From: Paraphysomonas bandaiensis
Taxonomy: Eukaryota > Chrysophyceae
Length of the DNA stretch: 64,000 nt
Assembly (NCBI GenBank): GCA_965644295.1
Contig: CBFFRP010000211.1
Location: forward strand, 1-64,000
Direction: 5' to 3'
Positions within the stretch are counted from its first letter, which is position 1. Each line of letters starts with the position of its first letter. Under the pieces are notes generated by a model. The model was not told where the DNA came from. It saw only the letters and a program-made list of their open reading frames with translations, and ran no database searches. Of this stretch, positions 50,552-63,900 are shown piece by piece. The translations under genes and the position numbers were made by a program.

Positions 50552-51862
50552 GTTTTAATATCGGGTTTAGTCTGAAATAGAACCTCACTATAATGTTGTC
50601 ATTGCAATCAAGTTTGATATATGTCTACAAAAAGAATAACAGTAACGCAATACTCATTACTATAACTCACATCTAACACAGTTCGATCAGCCTTTGGCAA
50701 TTAACTCAGCTAGGTAGTCATCTGAAGAGCATGAAATAATCTACCACTCGCTATTGAACCATCTGCCAACTGGCATTCGATTATATTGCATGAAATGGAA
50801 GTGCACGTATCATCCACATTGTGAAGCTATAATCATGCTTTGTCGCAAATTGTACAGTGTATTCATTGGATGAGCTCAGTGTACATAAATGCATTACACT
50901 GGAAAAAGAATCAAAAAGTTAATATTACAAAGTACAGTTGAACGAGTTATGTGAACTGTGAGCTCCTGATCAGTGCAACTAAACTTTTTATCTCAGTGTT
51001 GCGCACAGTATTCATCCTGCTGCACTTAATATAATGGTGTTTCTGAAAGCTTATCACCACTTATACCCTGATGTATACTCCACGAACGTGATGATGCCGT
51101 TACCACTGATGGATTAGAGGATGAGTATGAAGTATGAAGAAATTGTGATTAGCTCAGCAGTAGGTAGTTATTTTTTGCTGCGTAGTGGGTTTGGTTATCA
51201 TGTGATCTTATTAACATGTACTAAAAACAGAATATACGTATATATTTAGCTGCTGGTTAATGGTTAATGGTAAATTGTACTAATATACTGCAAACTGCAA
51301 AATATATAATATATTGACAATAGTATTGTTGAAACGATTGGAAATGTATTACGATGTATTGTTGAACAATTGTTCCCTGGCATATACGTACCATCACATA
51401 TGCTATGAAGAACACTTGAACAAATTAAAATAATAATATTATTTTACATCGCCAGGTATAACTATGCTGTGCTTGTAGAAAACTGCACAATCCTGATGTA
51501 GGTATTCGCATTCGAATCTGAACGGTACTACTTGAAGAGCATGAGACAGTATTACGATTCGTATAACATTGTCGCCAGTAATATCTTCTTGTACTAATAG
51601 TGGTGCATGAGTGAATAGCACCCATAAGATTCAATGGGTACAAGAACTGATATGACTGTGCGAGAAAAAATATAGAATACATATGGTTCAGAGCAAAAAA
51701 TATATATACAACGACCACTGCATATTAATTTATTCTTCCGATATGAATTAACATACTGAATACTGAAGCAAAAGAATTATAGAATCCATATTTTGTGTTC
51801 AAAAGAGTTTTGTAATACAATGTCTAGAAGTATCATTGCCGCTAATAGACGGTAATGACTAG
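50552..51862. other. Intergenic with a degraded third hAT copy
   Basis: About 50905-51390 resembles the hAT element at 45860-46591 at low identity: ACGAGTTATGTG, then the CAGTGTTGCGCA...CTGCACTTAAT block of the transposase C-terminus, GTAGTGGGTTTGGTTATCA, and an end near ACAATTGTTCCCTGG. Stops abound. The rest shows nothing recognisable. Confidence 0.55.
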
Positions 51863-52800
51863 TTACATCGCATCAGCTCTGTACCATGCAATAAACTCTT
51901 CGTATTGAATTTTCCCGTCGCCATTGGCGTCAAGAAGGAGAAGCGCGGACTCAAGAGAATTATAGTCCAGTGGTGACCCCAGTTCTTGGCACAGAGGGGC
52001 AAGCCTATATATGTATAAAATTATCATTCGAATTTCGTAGACGTGGTGTATTTTCATATATATTCACTAATAACAAGTAAAACGTTGCCCGCAAATGACA
52101 CAAGCACACATAAACGATTTATTGTTACATATAGGATGACGTAAACACTTACTCTGCAGTCGACAAACACCCATCCCTATCCTTGTCGTGTTGTTGAAAC
52201 AATGCGGCTACTCTTTGAGAATCGAATTGCTCATCTTTTATTTTGGCTAGCTGCTGCTGAGCGCTTCGATTCGAATAAAACAAAACAACACCAATAGAAA
52301 TTACAAATAGGCCAGAAATAAAGGAAAATATGCCCCCTTTTGCGCAAAGAATAGTTCCACAAAAAACATAAAATGCGCCACGGCCGTAAGGTAAATACAA
52401 GAAGTGGGCTTCTCGTCTAAGTAGTGCTAGGTATTCTTTAGATAAAGTTTGGTTTTTGTATTCTAATATCACGGCAATAGCCCCAAAGCATACTAAATAC
52501 ACATTTAGTAGGGCCTTGAGAGGGGAGAGGCTCGTGAGTTCGAGCAGAACACAGAGGGCCCCATTGAGAATCATGAGACTCCCTGCACATAACCCGAGAA
52601 CTTTCCAGCTATATCCACCTTCTTCGGCATACTTCTGTAGAGCTGCACTGCGTCAACACTCAGATTTTTGCAAAGAATATGGAACTGGCTTACAATTTCT
52701 CGGATGCGATCCGCTTTCCACTTTCAATGCCCTTCATAGCCATGCTCTTTGCCTCTTCAACATCAACATCATCCCCAAGTATTTTAGTATATTCACTCAT
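51863..52800 (-). CDS. COPI-associated (TVP15-like) membrane protein with C-terminal EF-hands
   Basis: Exons 52800-52694, 52647-52153 and 52004-51863 join in frame to 247 residues. The middle has four hydrophobic segments, including VLGLCAGSLMILNGALCVLL and VYLVCFGAIAVILEYK, then FLYLPYGRGAFYVFCGTILC and FISGLFVISIGVVLFY. The GRG-x-F-Y-x-x-x-G motif and E-x-K after helix 2 match the COPI-associated protein family of Golgi membranes. The C-terminus adds two EF-hand loops, DKDRDGCLSTAE (split by intron 2) and DANGDGKIQYEE. This suggests calcium-responsive behaviour at the Golgi; that is inference. It is divergent from the TPT-type transporter. Confidence 0.8.
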
Positions 52801-53225
52801 ATTAGCAATCAGGATAATATGCCGTTGCGGAGAGTTTAGTGAACTTGAAACAATGTTGCTGTTAATTCAATGCGAGTTCAACTAAACCGCATCGTAACCA
52901 TCCAAATATGATTGGACATATTTCTATACAACCAATCATCATCTAACTAGGATGATCAAAGCGAATCTACTGGTCCAATTTAAAATATCATGCTAAAATA
53001 CAGGAAGAAAGACGACATCAAATCTAGAAATACAGGAATTTCAGGACATCAGCTTTCGAATTTTTTGTAAAATGGAGGCTGTATACAGCGGAGTATACCC
53101 GGTATATACCAGCAGCATACACACAGAGTAGAGAGCCAATTGCAATGCCAGCACACTGCATCTATATATGGATTGCAACTGCACCGCTATAGACATTAGC
53201 ACTCTACCACCAAACATCTGTTGAT
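52801..53225. promoter_or_regulatory. Divergent promoter region with GTATACCCGGTATATACC motif
   Basis: GTATACAGCGGAGTATACCC and GGTATATACC lie at 53081-53110, about 120 bp before the TPT-type transporter start and about 300 bp from the COPI-associated gene start. No ORF of note. Confidence 0.5.
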
Positions 53226-54194
53226 ATGTTTCTTTTGGTGGGTTCTCTTTGGTTTCTTTCTTCAGCACTTCTATCGACCTATGCCAATACTACTTTTCTT
53301 ATGTACTTCAAGGACCCTGTGCTGCACACACTCATACGATTCGCCGGGTCTGCTGCATTGGGAAGCTTAACCCTTATTGTTAGTGGAGATATTCATGTGA
53401 ACGAGGCTTTATCTGTATCTGTTAATGTTGCACAACCGGCTGTACTGCTCTGGCTTGCCAACTACGCCAACAGTATCGCTCTGCAGGAAGCAGGCATTAC
53501 TTTAACCTACGTCCTTAAGGCTGGAATACCTGTTTTCACTGTTCTGGTTTGTGCTGCTTCCGGCCAGAAGATCCCTGTTGTGATTTACTTGTCATTACTT
53601 CCAATATGTTTGGGGGTTGGGCTGGCTTGTATGGGGGACCTCAATTTCACCGTCATTGGTTTTACTGCAGCTCTCACCAGCGCACTGGCACAAACATTTA
53701 TGAATATTTCAATCAAATCAGTAAGGACAAAAATGGGATATAGTGGAATGAAATCTTTTTGGGGGATGTCAATCGTTTGTACAATTGTGACCTTCGTAGT
53801 TATGCTCACCGGCGGGATTGCAGCAACAGGCCAAGGTGAGAGTAGTACGTTCAATACATTTGAGAAAGTAACCGCAGCCTACACCGCACTTTTGAATGGT
53901 GATAACTGGCCTGTTGTACTTATATTTATAGCAGCTCTGGCATATTACATAGAGTACGCGTTGAATTTTGTCTTTGTGGGTTTTGTGAGCAGTGTGGCAT
54001 TCAGTGTCAGCGATATTGCGCGCCGCGTGGCGATCATTTCTATCGGCTCAGTTGTATTTAACAAACAACTCACAGTCATGAATTGGGTTGGAATTGCGGT
54101 CGCTTTAGGTGGTGTTTTGTGGTACACACATTTAGAGAACGAGAGAGCGGTTGCCGATGCAGTAAAAAAGAATGATGGCGCCAAGTCGATGTGA
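53226..54194 (+). CDS. Drug/metabolite transporter of the TPT/nucleotide-sugar group
   Basis: Single exon, 322 residues with about ten membrane segments. The start WFLSSALLSTYANTTFL is typical of the triose-phosphate transporter family (W-x-x-x-x-x-x-N-x-x-x-K-type first helix). Middle signatures include QEAGITLTYVLKAGIPVFTV, and the C-terminal half has SSVAFSVSDIARRVAIIS followed by NWVGIAVALGGVLWYT, equivalent to the S-x-T-x-x-V-x-x-x-x-K/R motif in helix 9. Members exchange phosphorylated C3-C6 sugars in plastids or nucleotide sugars in the Golgi. No plastid-targeting extension is evident, so an endomembrane site is more likely. Confidence 0.8.
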   Translation: MFLLVGSLWFLSSALLSTYANTTFLMYFKDPVLHTLIRFAGSAALGSLTLIVSGDIHVNEALSVSVNVAQPAVLLWLANYANSIALQEAGITLTYVLKAGIPVFTVLVCAASGQKIPVVIYLSLLPICLGVGLACMGDLNFTVIGFTAALTSALAQTFMNISIKSVRTKMGYSGMKSFWGMSIVCTIVTFVVMLTGGIAATGQGESSTFNTFEKVTAAYTALLNGDNWPVVLIFIAALAYYIEYALNFVFVGFVSSVAFSVSDIARRVAIISIGSVVFNKQLTVMNWVGIAVALGGVLWYTHLENERAVADAVKKNDGAKSM

Positions 54195-54861
54195 ATATGT
54201 CGTTCGTATAGAAGCACGAGTGTTCTATATAGCAACCGTTGTTGTGTTTGTAATACGCAAGAGAATAATTTTAAGTATGGTTTAGTGAAACTTTTTGTGT
54301 TTTTGTTGGACTTCTAAATTCACTATGCATTCCACAATGACAATGTCAAGCAGAAGCCTAAGTAAACTTCTTGTCCTTTAGCTTACTGCTCATTTTATAG
54401 ACGCAACAGATTGTTAATGCTGCAATAAATTTTCGCTAGTGCTACGTATTGAAATGTCTACATGAAGTCGAGTACACTATTGACTATTGCACACCTTGAT
54501 GGCAGAAAACGAGAAGGTTCCCTCTGGTAACATTGTAGTGTGACAGATCTTGTAGAGCAGATAAAATAGTTCAGTTCGCTATTATTTCATTTTATATATG
54601 TATTCACGTATTCGAATTAGCGATCCTTTATATCGAGTTTCAATTGTATATCACCTACTCTGCAAGCCCAACTCCCTATAGCAAATTCATTGAGGCTGGA
54701 ATTACTACTATATATTTTCATGTACAATATTGATGCATTTCATCAGTGAACAATATAATATCAATAGTTTGATATATATATACCTAATTAGTACTATTAC
54801 CATGTATTATGCAAAAGCGCCTCACCTAAATATCGTACTGAATCCAGGTTAAACAATGTGC
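54195..54861. other. Convergent intergenic region
   Basis: 3' flanks of the transporter and the lipase maturation factor genes. AT-rich; nothing recognised. Confidence 0.5.
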
Positions 54862-57463
54862 TCACGACATGAAGAGTGATTTTATAACCATTCCCACAAC
54901 CACGAAACTCACAACTTTAACATTCCCAGATATATTTCGCAACTTCTCACATTCACAGATGATAAATTGTAAGCCACTCCACAGAAGACTGCTGTGCTTA
55001 ACACTTTTACATTTAGCATAAGCTTCTTCCTTAGTCACTCTTGCTCGCATAGAGTGCCCATATCCGCTGAGAAATTTCTTCACTGACTCATTGCTCTTGT
55101 CGATTGCAACTGTGTACTCCTTTCCAGGACCTCGTCGCTGCCACCACTTGGAGCGCGTTTCAGTTCCAACCAACTCCACACCAGGTATACCACGACTCCA
55201 AGACGTATTTAAACGAGTAAAGTCGTATTCATAGAGTGTTGCCCGCACAGCACCCGGCGGGACAGATTTGAAAGGATACTCAGTCTGATCGAGAAGAGAG
55301 ATGACTTCATAACTGTCATCCTGAAGAAGTTTGTGAAGGAAATTAATAAACCACGAATGATGCGTGTACGACCCCAAAGCTGCAAACCACCTAAAAAAGA
55401 AATAAGATAAAACAATCAAGCCACTGAACTGAAATAAAAAAGTAACGCAGTAGAACACATCTAAGGAAAAAATATCAATATACTACACAATAACATACAT
55501 ACTTAAACTCAAACTATAATGTTTCAGTAATTAAAAATATTACACTCTACAAAACAATAATTAAATATGCACAGCATATCACGCATCATATCGACATACA
55601 TATGCCAGTCCAATCTGGGCTGATGGGGAACTACGAAAGTGGGCATTTTTGTCACATTTCCGGGTTTGTGTAAAAATGGGATCTCTAGCCACTCTCCAGT
55701 AGCACTATCCATCCCTTCTACAATTATTTCTGGCCGAGCTACGTGCGCTGGAGGAATGCCCCCGATTCCAGGAGAACTAAACGGCTTCCCGACACCGGTC
55801 ATCTGACGAAACAACCCATATCCGGAAGAAATATGCAGCATTTGAAATTCGCGTAGGGAAGTAGCATGCTTAACTGAAGGGTGAATGTACGGTGCAACGC
55901 TTCCCCCTATATGCATCAGTGGTATAGCGCTGACCTGAATGTACACTATTCCAACTAGCAACGAAACTATCAAAGATACCAATCGGATCATGCCAACACG
56001 CCACGGAGCAGTTCTGACAGTATGAATCATTTCACGAAATCCTTGCAGCCCCATAAAAAAGACAGATATACCTAAAAATAACTAAGCACACATATAAAAT
56101 TATTGTGCTTCCTGAAACTCACCCATTGCACTAACACAACACGGGGTAATGTATTCAGCCAAATGGAAGTCATGTCTCATGCGAACTTGTACATTATCCA
56201 TTAGATAACTTAAGTTTTCGACCCTCATGGAGGTCGGCCAGGTCACTTCAAACATCTTCACCATACTCCATATAACAAAAAAAATCACAAATATCGTCTG
56301 AAGAGCATTCCCTGCGAAACAAAATAACAGCCTGTAAATACTGCACGGTATTCCTTTCACATTCAAAAAGTAATACATTCATACAATACAGAAAGAATAT
56401 CAATCTTAAAACTCACCCATATAAACTGAGGCTACATGCTTCCTAGGCTGTGGTAGAGACATTCCTACTAACGAAATTGAATCACTCGCCCATACAGGAA
56501 CCAGCAAAGCCAGGGCAAGTAAATTGAAAAAATTATAGTTGCCAGTGGCTATAATTAAAACTTGGAGGATAGCTTGTAAAATAGCACCAATTCGACGAGT
56601 TAGACGAAATGGAGCCAGCATAAGAAAAGTGTACGGGATTTCAATCAAGAGAGTAGCAGCGACCCCCATGCGCAAAAGAAGAGGATGTAACTGATGAACA
56701 TACCAGGACAGTCCATTTGGAAGGCATTGGGTCGCAAAATGATACTGTTGATAAAATATCAGTTACACATACACACTAATTAGTTTAAGATTTAAAACAA
56801 ATAAACGCAGAAATACACGATAATAGAATATAGTTTCAAAAACAATATAACATTAGAAATGGCACAGAATAAAGAGAATATATTACACTGCCCCACCTCC
56901 AGTGCAGTCAAACCTTCCCAGGTAGGACACCGGGATTGCAACTTCACGACTCCAGCCATGAACATCAGTTTCCACATAAGAAAGCGAAAACACCAATTCA
57001 GAAGTTTATATTGTTCGCTTCGTTGAAACAGTGAGGCGATAATACAGAGAAAGCCAACTTCAAGTAGTAATATATCCCACTGGAAACCGAGAAATACTTG
57101 ACCAACAAGATACAAGGACAAATACGAAAGCCAAAGTATGACCCACAGCAGATTGTAATGATAACCGACACTTACAAGCACACTGCAAACTATGCCAAGA
57201 AGTAAAAGAAACTCACAACATGCATCGACAGACACTCCCATATCGTCCGCGTAATGCACCACAGATGGAAACTGTAAAAAATTCCAAAGAAAGGAGACAA
57301 TAGAGTCATATCCGTGATGCTTAGGAACCCGGGAGATAAAGTCCTCCACGGGAAGGATGCCGTTGATGCCCAAGAGGCCTGGAAACTGGACATAGAGAGA
57401 CACAAAGGCAGCGAGATATATGACACCGATGAGCTTATACAACATCTTGTTATCGTTTGACAT
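54862..57463 (-). CDS. Lipase maturation factor (LMF) family ER membrane protein
   Basis: Five exons: 57463-56897, 56744-56417, 56311-56123, 56071-55600 and 55390-54862, giving 694 residues. All introns keep frame, and each join rest on conserved LMF text: ALE/YHFATQCLPN at exons 1-2 and PHQPRLDWHM/WFAALGSY at exons 4-5. Multiple membrane helices come first (FLGFQWDILLLEVGFL, KLMFMAGVVKLQS), and the C-terminal half has RPEIIVEGMD, FLHKPGN and the PHQPRLDW signature. LMF1 in animals is needed in the ER for folding of dimeric lipases. Here the role is presumably folding of secreted proteins, but clients are unknown. It is divergent from the LRR gene. Confidence 0.92.
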
Positions 57464-57920
57464 GGCGATATCTTCTTAATGAAGCTTCATATATAGCATA
57501 TTTAAACTGTGCTGAGGACTGCAGGTGCACTCTGTATATGCATGTTCCACTCTGAGGAGTGTGAGCTATAACGTCAATAGTTCGCAGCATATGGACACAA
57601 CCCACAGAGGGCCTAAAAAAAGGTGGGCTTTTAAGGCCTGTGAAGACTGAAAAAGGGGAGTTTCTATATTCCTACTGCAACAGTGTACTGCTTTCCTACA
57701 GGCAGAGCGAGTTTATCATGTAGAGCCGGTCACAGAACACTAAAGAAGAGTGTGTCGTATATAATAACAGAATCAAACACTAATGAGCAGTGAACCAGTA
57801 GACTCAGAGTGTACTGAGAGAGTGAGTGAATACTTTATGTGAGCTGAAGCCATGTCTCTCTATCAGAGTATTTGAACTATGATCATGCCTGTGGACCGAA
57901 CTATATAATCCTCTGTAGTT
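57464..57920. promoter_or_regulatory. Divergent promoter region between LMF and LRR genes
   Basis: 457 bases with no ORF of note. It lacks the strong TATACCGGTATA palindrome seen elsewhere; only CTGTATATGCATG is related. Confidence 0.4.
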
Positions 57921-60900
57921 ATGGGGTCACACGTACATCTCGTGCGTTATTTGATGATTTATTTTGTTTTGGTGGTCTCATTCTCACTTCATTCTAATGC
58001 AAATTCTCGTGATGTGTCTTCTTATTCCTCTCTAGCAAACAGTGTCTTGTGTGATCTCATTCAATCAACTTCTATGCGTGAAAATGTGGGTACGAGTTGG
58101 TCTTGTGACACTGTCGCATATTCAAAATGCAGCTGGGAAGGATTGCTTTGTTCCAATGGGACAATAATAGCGGTTTCCTTGTCTTCAAGAGGGTTACATG
58201 GCACAATTCCGTCATCATTGGGACTACTCACGAGCGTTCGAAGTATCGATTTGTCAAGCAATTTTCTTTCTGGACCTCTGCCGTCTACTATCGGCAAACT
58301 TGTTCTTCTGGAGTCACTCTACCTGCAGAGTAACCTATTGTCAGGCTCCATTCCGTCGTCACTCTCCCTCATGCATCATCTTGTACATTTCGATGTATCA
58401 CACAACTTCCTGACTGGGATGTTACCGTCATCATTAGAGAAGCTTTCCTATAAAAATTCATTCGACGCCAGCTACAACTTAGTGACTGTAATAAATCCTT
58501 CATGTACACCAACACTAGTACCGGTATCTCTATTGACATCATCTCCTACATATCAACCTACATTATCACCAACGCTTTCACCATCTGGCGAAACGTCCAC
58601 AGGTTCACCGTCGTTACCAGCGAGTGCGACTCCAACTGCTTCACCAACTCGGAATCCTTCATGTACACCAACACTAGTACCGGTATCTCTATTGACATCA
58701 TCTCCTACATATCAACCTACATTATCACCAACGCTTCCACCATCTGGCGAAACGTCCACAGGTTCACCGTCGTTACCAGCGAGTGCGACTCCAACTGCTT
58801 CACCAACTCGGAATCCTTCATGTACACCAACACTAGTACCGGTATCTCTATTGACATCATCTCCTACATATCAACCTACATTATCACCAACGCTTTCACC
58901 ATCTGGCGAAACGTCCACAGGTTCACCGTCGTTACCAGCGAGTGCGACTCCAACTGCTTCACCAACTCGGAATCCTTCATGTACACCAACACTAGTACCG
59001 GTATCTCTATTGACATCATCTCCTACATATCAACCTACATTATCACCAACGCTTCCACCATCTGGCGAAACGTCCACAGGTTCACCGTCGTTACCAGCGA
59101 GTGCGACTCCAACTGCTTCACCAACTCGGAGTCCTTCATGTACACCAACACTAGTACCGGTATCTCTATTGACATCATCTCCTACATATCAACCTACATT
59201 ATCACCAACGCTTTCACCATCTGGCGAAACGTCCACAGGTTCACCGTCGTTACCAGCGAGTGCGACTCCAACTGCTTCACCAACTCGGAATCCTTCATGT
59301 ACACCAACACTAGTACCGGTATCTCTATTGACATCATCTCCTACATATCAACCTACATTATCACCAACGCTTCCACCATCTGGCGAAACGTCCACAGGTT
59401 CACCGTCGTTACCAGCGAGTGCGACTCCAACTGCTTCACCAACTCGGAATCCTTCATGTACACCAACACTAGTACCGGTATCTCTATTGACATCATCTCC
59501 TACATATCAACCTACATTATCACCAACGCTTTCACCATCTGGCGAAACGTCCACAGGTTCACCGTCGTTACCAGCGAGTGCGACTCCAACTGCTTCACCA
59601 ACTCGGAATCCTTCATGTACACCAACACTAGTACCGGTATCTCTATTGACATCATCTCCTACATATCAACCTACATTATCACCAACGCTTCCACCATCTG
59701 GCGAAACGTCCACAGGTTCACCGTCGTTACCAGCGAGTGCGACTCCAACTGCTTCACCAACTCGGAGTCCTTCATGTACACCAACACTAGTACCGGTATC
59801 TCTATTGACATCATCTCCTACATATCAACCTACATTATCACCAACGCTTTCACCATCTGGCGAAACGTCCACAGGTTCACCGTCGTTACCAGCGAGTGCG
59901 ACTCCAACTGCTTCACCAACTCGGAATCCTTCATGTACACCAACACTAGTACCGGTATCTCTATTGACATCATCTCCTACATATCAACCTACATTATCAC
60001 CAACGCTTCCACCATCTGGCGAAACGTCCACAGGTTCACCGTCGTTACCAGCGAGTGCGACTCCAACTGCTTCACCAACTCGGAATCCTTCATGTACACC
60101 AACACTAGTACCGGTATCTCTATTGACATCATCTCCTACATATCAACCTACATTATCACCAACGCTTCCACCATCTGGCGAAACGTCCACAGGTTCACCG
60201 TCGTTACCAGCGAGTGCGACGCCTACGTCAGACTCACCAAGTGGCAACACGACTAGTCATCCATTTCCAGATCCAACTCCCAGTCCGACACTGTCTCCAC
60301 TTTCGTTGCCTGTTTTGACCGCTTCTCCGACTTCAAGTGGCAACACGACTAGTCATCCATTTCCAGATCCAACTCCCAGTCCGACACTGTCTCCACTTTC
60401 GTTGCCTGTTTTGACCGCTTCTCCGACTTCAAGTGGCAACACAACTAGTCATCCATTTCCAGATCCGACTCCCAGTCCGACACTGTCTCCACTTTCGTTG
60501 CCTGTTTTGACCGCTTCTCCGACTTCAAGTGGCAACACGACTAGTCATCCATTTCCAGATCCAACTCCCAGTCCGACACTGTCTCCACTTTCGTTGCCTG
60601 TTTTGACCGCTTCTCCGACTTCAAGTGGCAACACAACTAGTCATCCATTTCCAGATCCGACTCCCAGTCCGACACTGTCTCCACTTTCGTTGCCTGTTTT
60701 GACCGCTTCTCCGACTTCAAGTGGCAACACAACTAGTCATCCATTTCCAGATCCGACTCCCAGTCCGACACTGTCTCCACTTTCGTTGCCTGTTTTGACC
60801 GCTTCTCCGACTTCAAGTGGCAACACAACTAGTCATCCATTTCCAGATCCGACTCCCAGTCCGACACTGTCTCCACTTTCGTTGCCTGTTTTGACCGCTT

Positions 60901-63900
60901 CTCCGACTTCAAGTGGCAACACGACTAGTCATCCATTTCCAGATCCGACTCCCAGTCCGACACTGTCTCCACTTTCGTTGCCTGTTTTGACCGCTTCTCC
61001 GACTTCAAGTGGCAACACGACTAGTCATCCATTTCCAGATCCGACTCCCAGTCCGACACTGTCTCCACTTTCGTTGCCTGTTTTGACCGCTTCTCCGACT
61101 TCAAGTGGCAACACAACTAGTCATCCATTTCCAGATCCGACTCCCAGTCCGACACTGTCTCCACTTTCGTTGCCTGTTTTGACCGCTTCTCCGACTTCAA
61201 GTGGCAACACAACTAGTCATCCATTTCCAGATCCAACTCCCAGTCCGACACTGTCTCCACTTTCGTTGCCTGTTTTGACCGCTTCTCCGACTTCAAGTGG
61301 CAACACAACTAGTCATCCATTTCCAGATCCGACTCCCAGTCCGACACTGTCTCCACTTTCGTTGCCTGTTTTGACCGCTTCTCCGACTTCAAGTGGCAAC
61401 ACGACTAGTCATCCATTTCCAGATCCGACTCCCAGTCCGACACTGTCTCCACTTTCGTTGCCTGTTTTGACCGCTTCTCCGACTTCAAGTGGCAACACAA
61501 CTAGTCATCCATTTCCAGATCCAACTCCCAGTCCGACACTGTCTCCACTTTCGTTGCCTGTTTTGACCGCTTCTCCGACTTCAAGTGGCAACACAACTAG
61601 TCATCCATTTCCAGATCCGACTCCCAGTCCGACACTGTCTCCACTTTCGTTGCCTGTTTTGACCGCTTCTCCGACTTCAAGTGGCAACACGACTAGTCAT
61701 CCATTTCCAGATCCAACTCCCAGTCCGACACTGTCTCCACTTTCGTTGCCTGTTTTGACCGCTTCTCCGACTTCAAGTGGCAACACAACTAGTCATCCAT
61801 TTCCAGATCCGACTCCCAGTCCGACACTGTCTCCACTTTCGTTGCCTGTTTTGACCGCTTCTCCGACTTCAAGTGGCAACACAACTAGTCATCCATTTCC
61901 AGATCCAACTCCCAGTCCGACACTGTCTCCACTTTCGTTGCCTGTTTTGACCGCTTCTCCGACTTCAAGTGGCAACACGACTAGTCATCCATTTCCAGAT
62001 CCGACTCCCAGTCCGACACTGTCTCCACTTTCGTTGCCTGTTTTGACCGCTTCTCCGACTTCAAGTGGCAACACGACTAGTCATCCATTTCCAGATCCAA
62101 CTCCCAGTCCGACACTGTCTCCACTTTCGTTGCCTGTTTTGACCGCTTCTCCGACTTCAAGTGGCAACACAACTAGTCATCCATTTCCAGATCCGACTCC
62201 CAGTCCGACACTGTCTCCACTTTCGTTGCCTGTTTTGACCGCTTCTCCGACTTCAAGTGGCAACACAACTAGTCATCCATTTCCAGATCCAACTCCCAGT
62301 CCGACACTGTCTCCACTTTCGTTGCCTGTTTTGACCGCTTCTCCGACTTCAAGTGGCAACACAACTAGTCATCCATTTCCAGATCCGACTCCCAGTCCGA
62401 CACTGTCTCCACTTTCGTTGCCTGTTTTGACCGCTTCTCCGACTTCAAGTGGCAACACGACTAGTCATCCATTTCCAGATCCAACTCCCAGTCCGACACT
62501 GTCTCCACTTTCGTTGCCTGCTTTGACCGCTTCTCCGACTTCAAGTGGCAACACAACTAGTCATCCATTTCCAGATCCGACTCCCAGTCCGACACTATCT
62601 CCACTTTCGTTGCCTGTTTTGACCGCTTCTCCGACTTCAAGTGGCAACACGACTAGTCATCCATTTCCAGATCCAACTCCCAGTCCGACACTGTCTCCAC
62701 TTTCGTTGCCTGTTTTGACCGCTTCTCCGACTTCAAGTGGCAACACAACTAGTCATCCATTTCCAGATCCGACTCCCAGTCCGACACTATCTCCACTTTC
62801 GTTGCCTGTTTTGACCGCTTCTCCGACTTCAAGTGGCAACACAACTAGTCATCCATTTCCAGATCCAACTCCCAGTCCGACACTGTCTCCACTTTCGTTG
62901 CCTGTTTTGACCGCTTCTCCGACTTCAAGTGGCAACACAACTAGTCATCCATTTCCAGATCCGACTCCCAGTCCGACACTGTCTCCACTTTCGTTGCCTG
63001 TTTTGACCGCTTCTCCGACTTCAAGTGGCAACACAACTAGTCATCCATTTCCAGATCCAACTCCCAGTCCGACACTGTCTCCACTTTCGTTGCCTGTTTT
63101 GACCGCTTCTCCGACTTCAAGTGGCAACACAACTAGTCATCCATTTCCAGATCCGACTCCCAGTCCGACACTGTCTCCACTTTCGTTGCCTGTTTTGACC
63201 GCTTCTCCGACTTCAAGTGGCAACACGACTAGTCATCCATTTCCAGATCCAACTCCCAGTCCGACACTGTCTCCACTTTCGTTGCCTGCTTTGACCGCTT
63301 CTCCGACTTCAAGTGGCAACACAACTAGTCATCCATTTCCAGATCCGACTCCCAGTCCGACACTATCTCCACTTTCGTTGCCTGTTTTGACCGCTTCTCC
63401 GACTTCAAGTGGCAACACGACTAGTCATCCATTTCCAGATCCAACTCCCAGTCCGACACTGTCTCCACTTTCGTTGCCTGTTTTGACCGCTTCTCCGACT
63501 TCAAGTGGCAACACAACTAGTCATCCATTTCCAGATCCGACTCCCAGTCCGACACTATCTCCACTTTCGTTGCCTGTTTTGACCGCTTCTCCGACTTCAA
63601 GTGGCAACACGACTAGTCATCCATTTCCAGATCCAACTCCCAGTCCGACACTGTCTCCACTTTCGTTGCCTGTTTTGACCGCTTCTCCGACTTCAAGTGG
63701 CAACACAACTAGTCATCCATTTCCAGATCCGACTCCCAGTCCGACACTGTCTCCACTTTCGTTGCCTGTTTTGACCGCTTCTCCGACTTCAAGTGGCAAC
63801 ACAACTAGTCATCCATTTCCAGATCCGACTCCCAGTCCGACACTGTCTCCACTTTCGTTGCCTGTTTTGACCGCTTCTCCGACTTCAAGTGGCAACACAA

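Noticed and set aside
58502-60256. 584-codon ORF with repeats starting MYTNTSTGISIDIIS
   Set aside because: It is the +2 shadow of the Pro/Ser/Thr repeat frame that continues from a signal peptide and LRR domain at 57921; it stops at the array's end while the other frame stays open.
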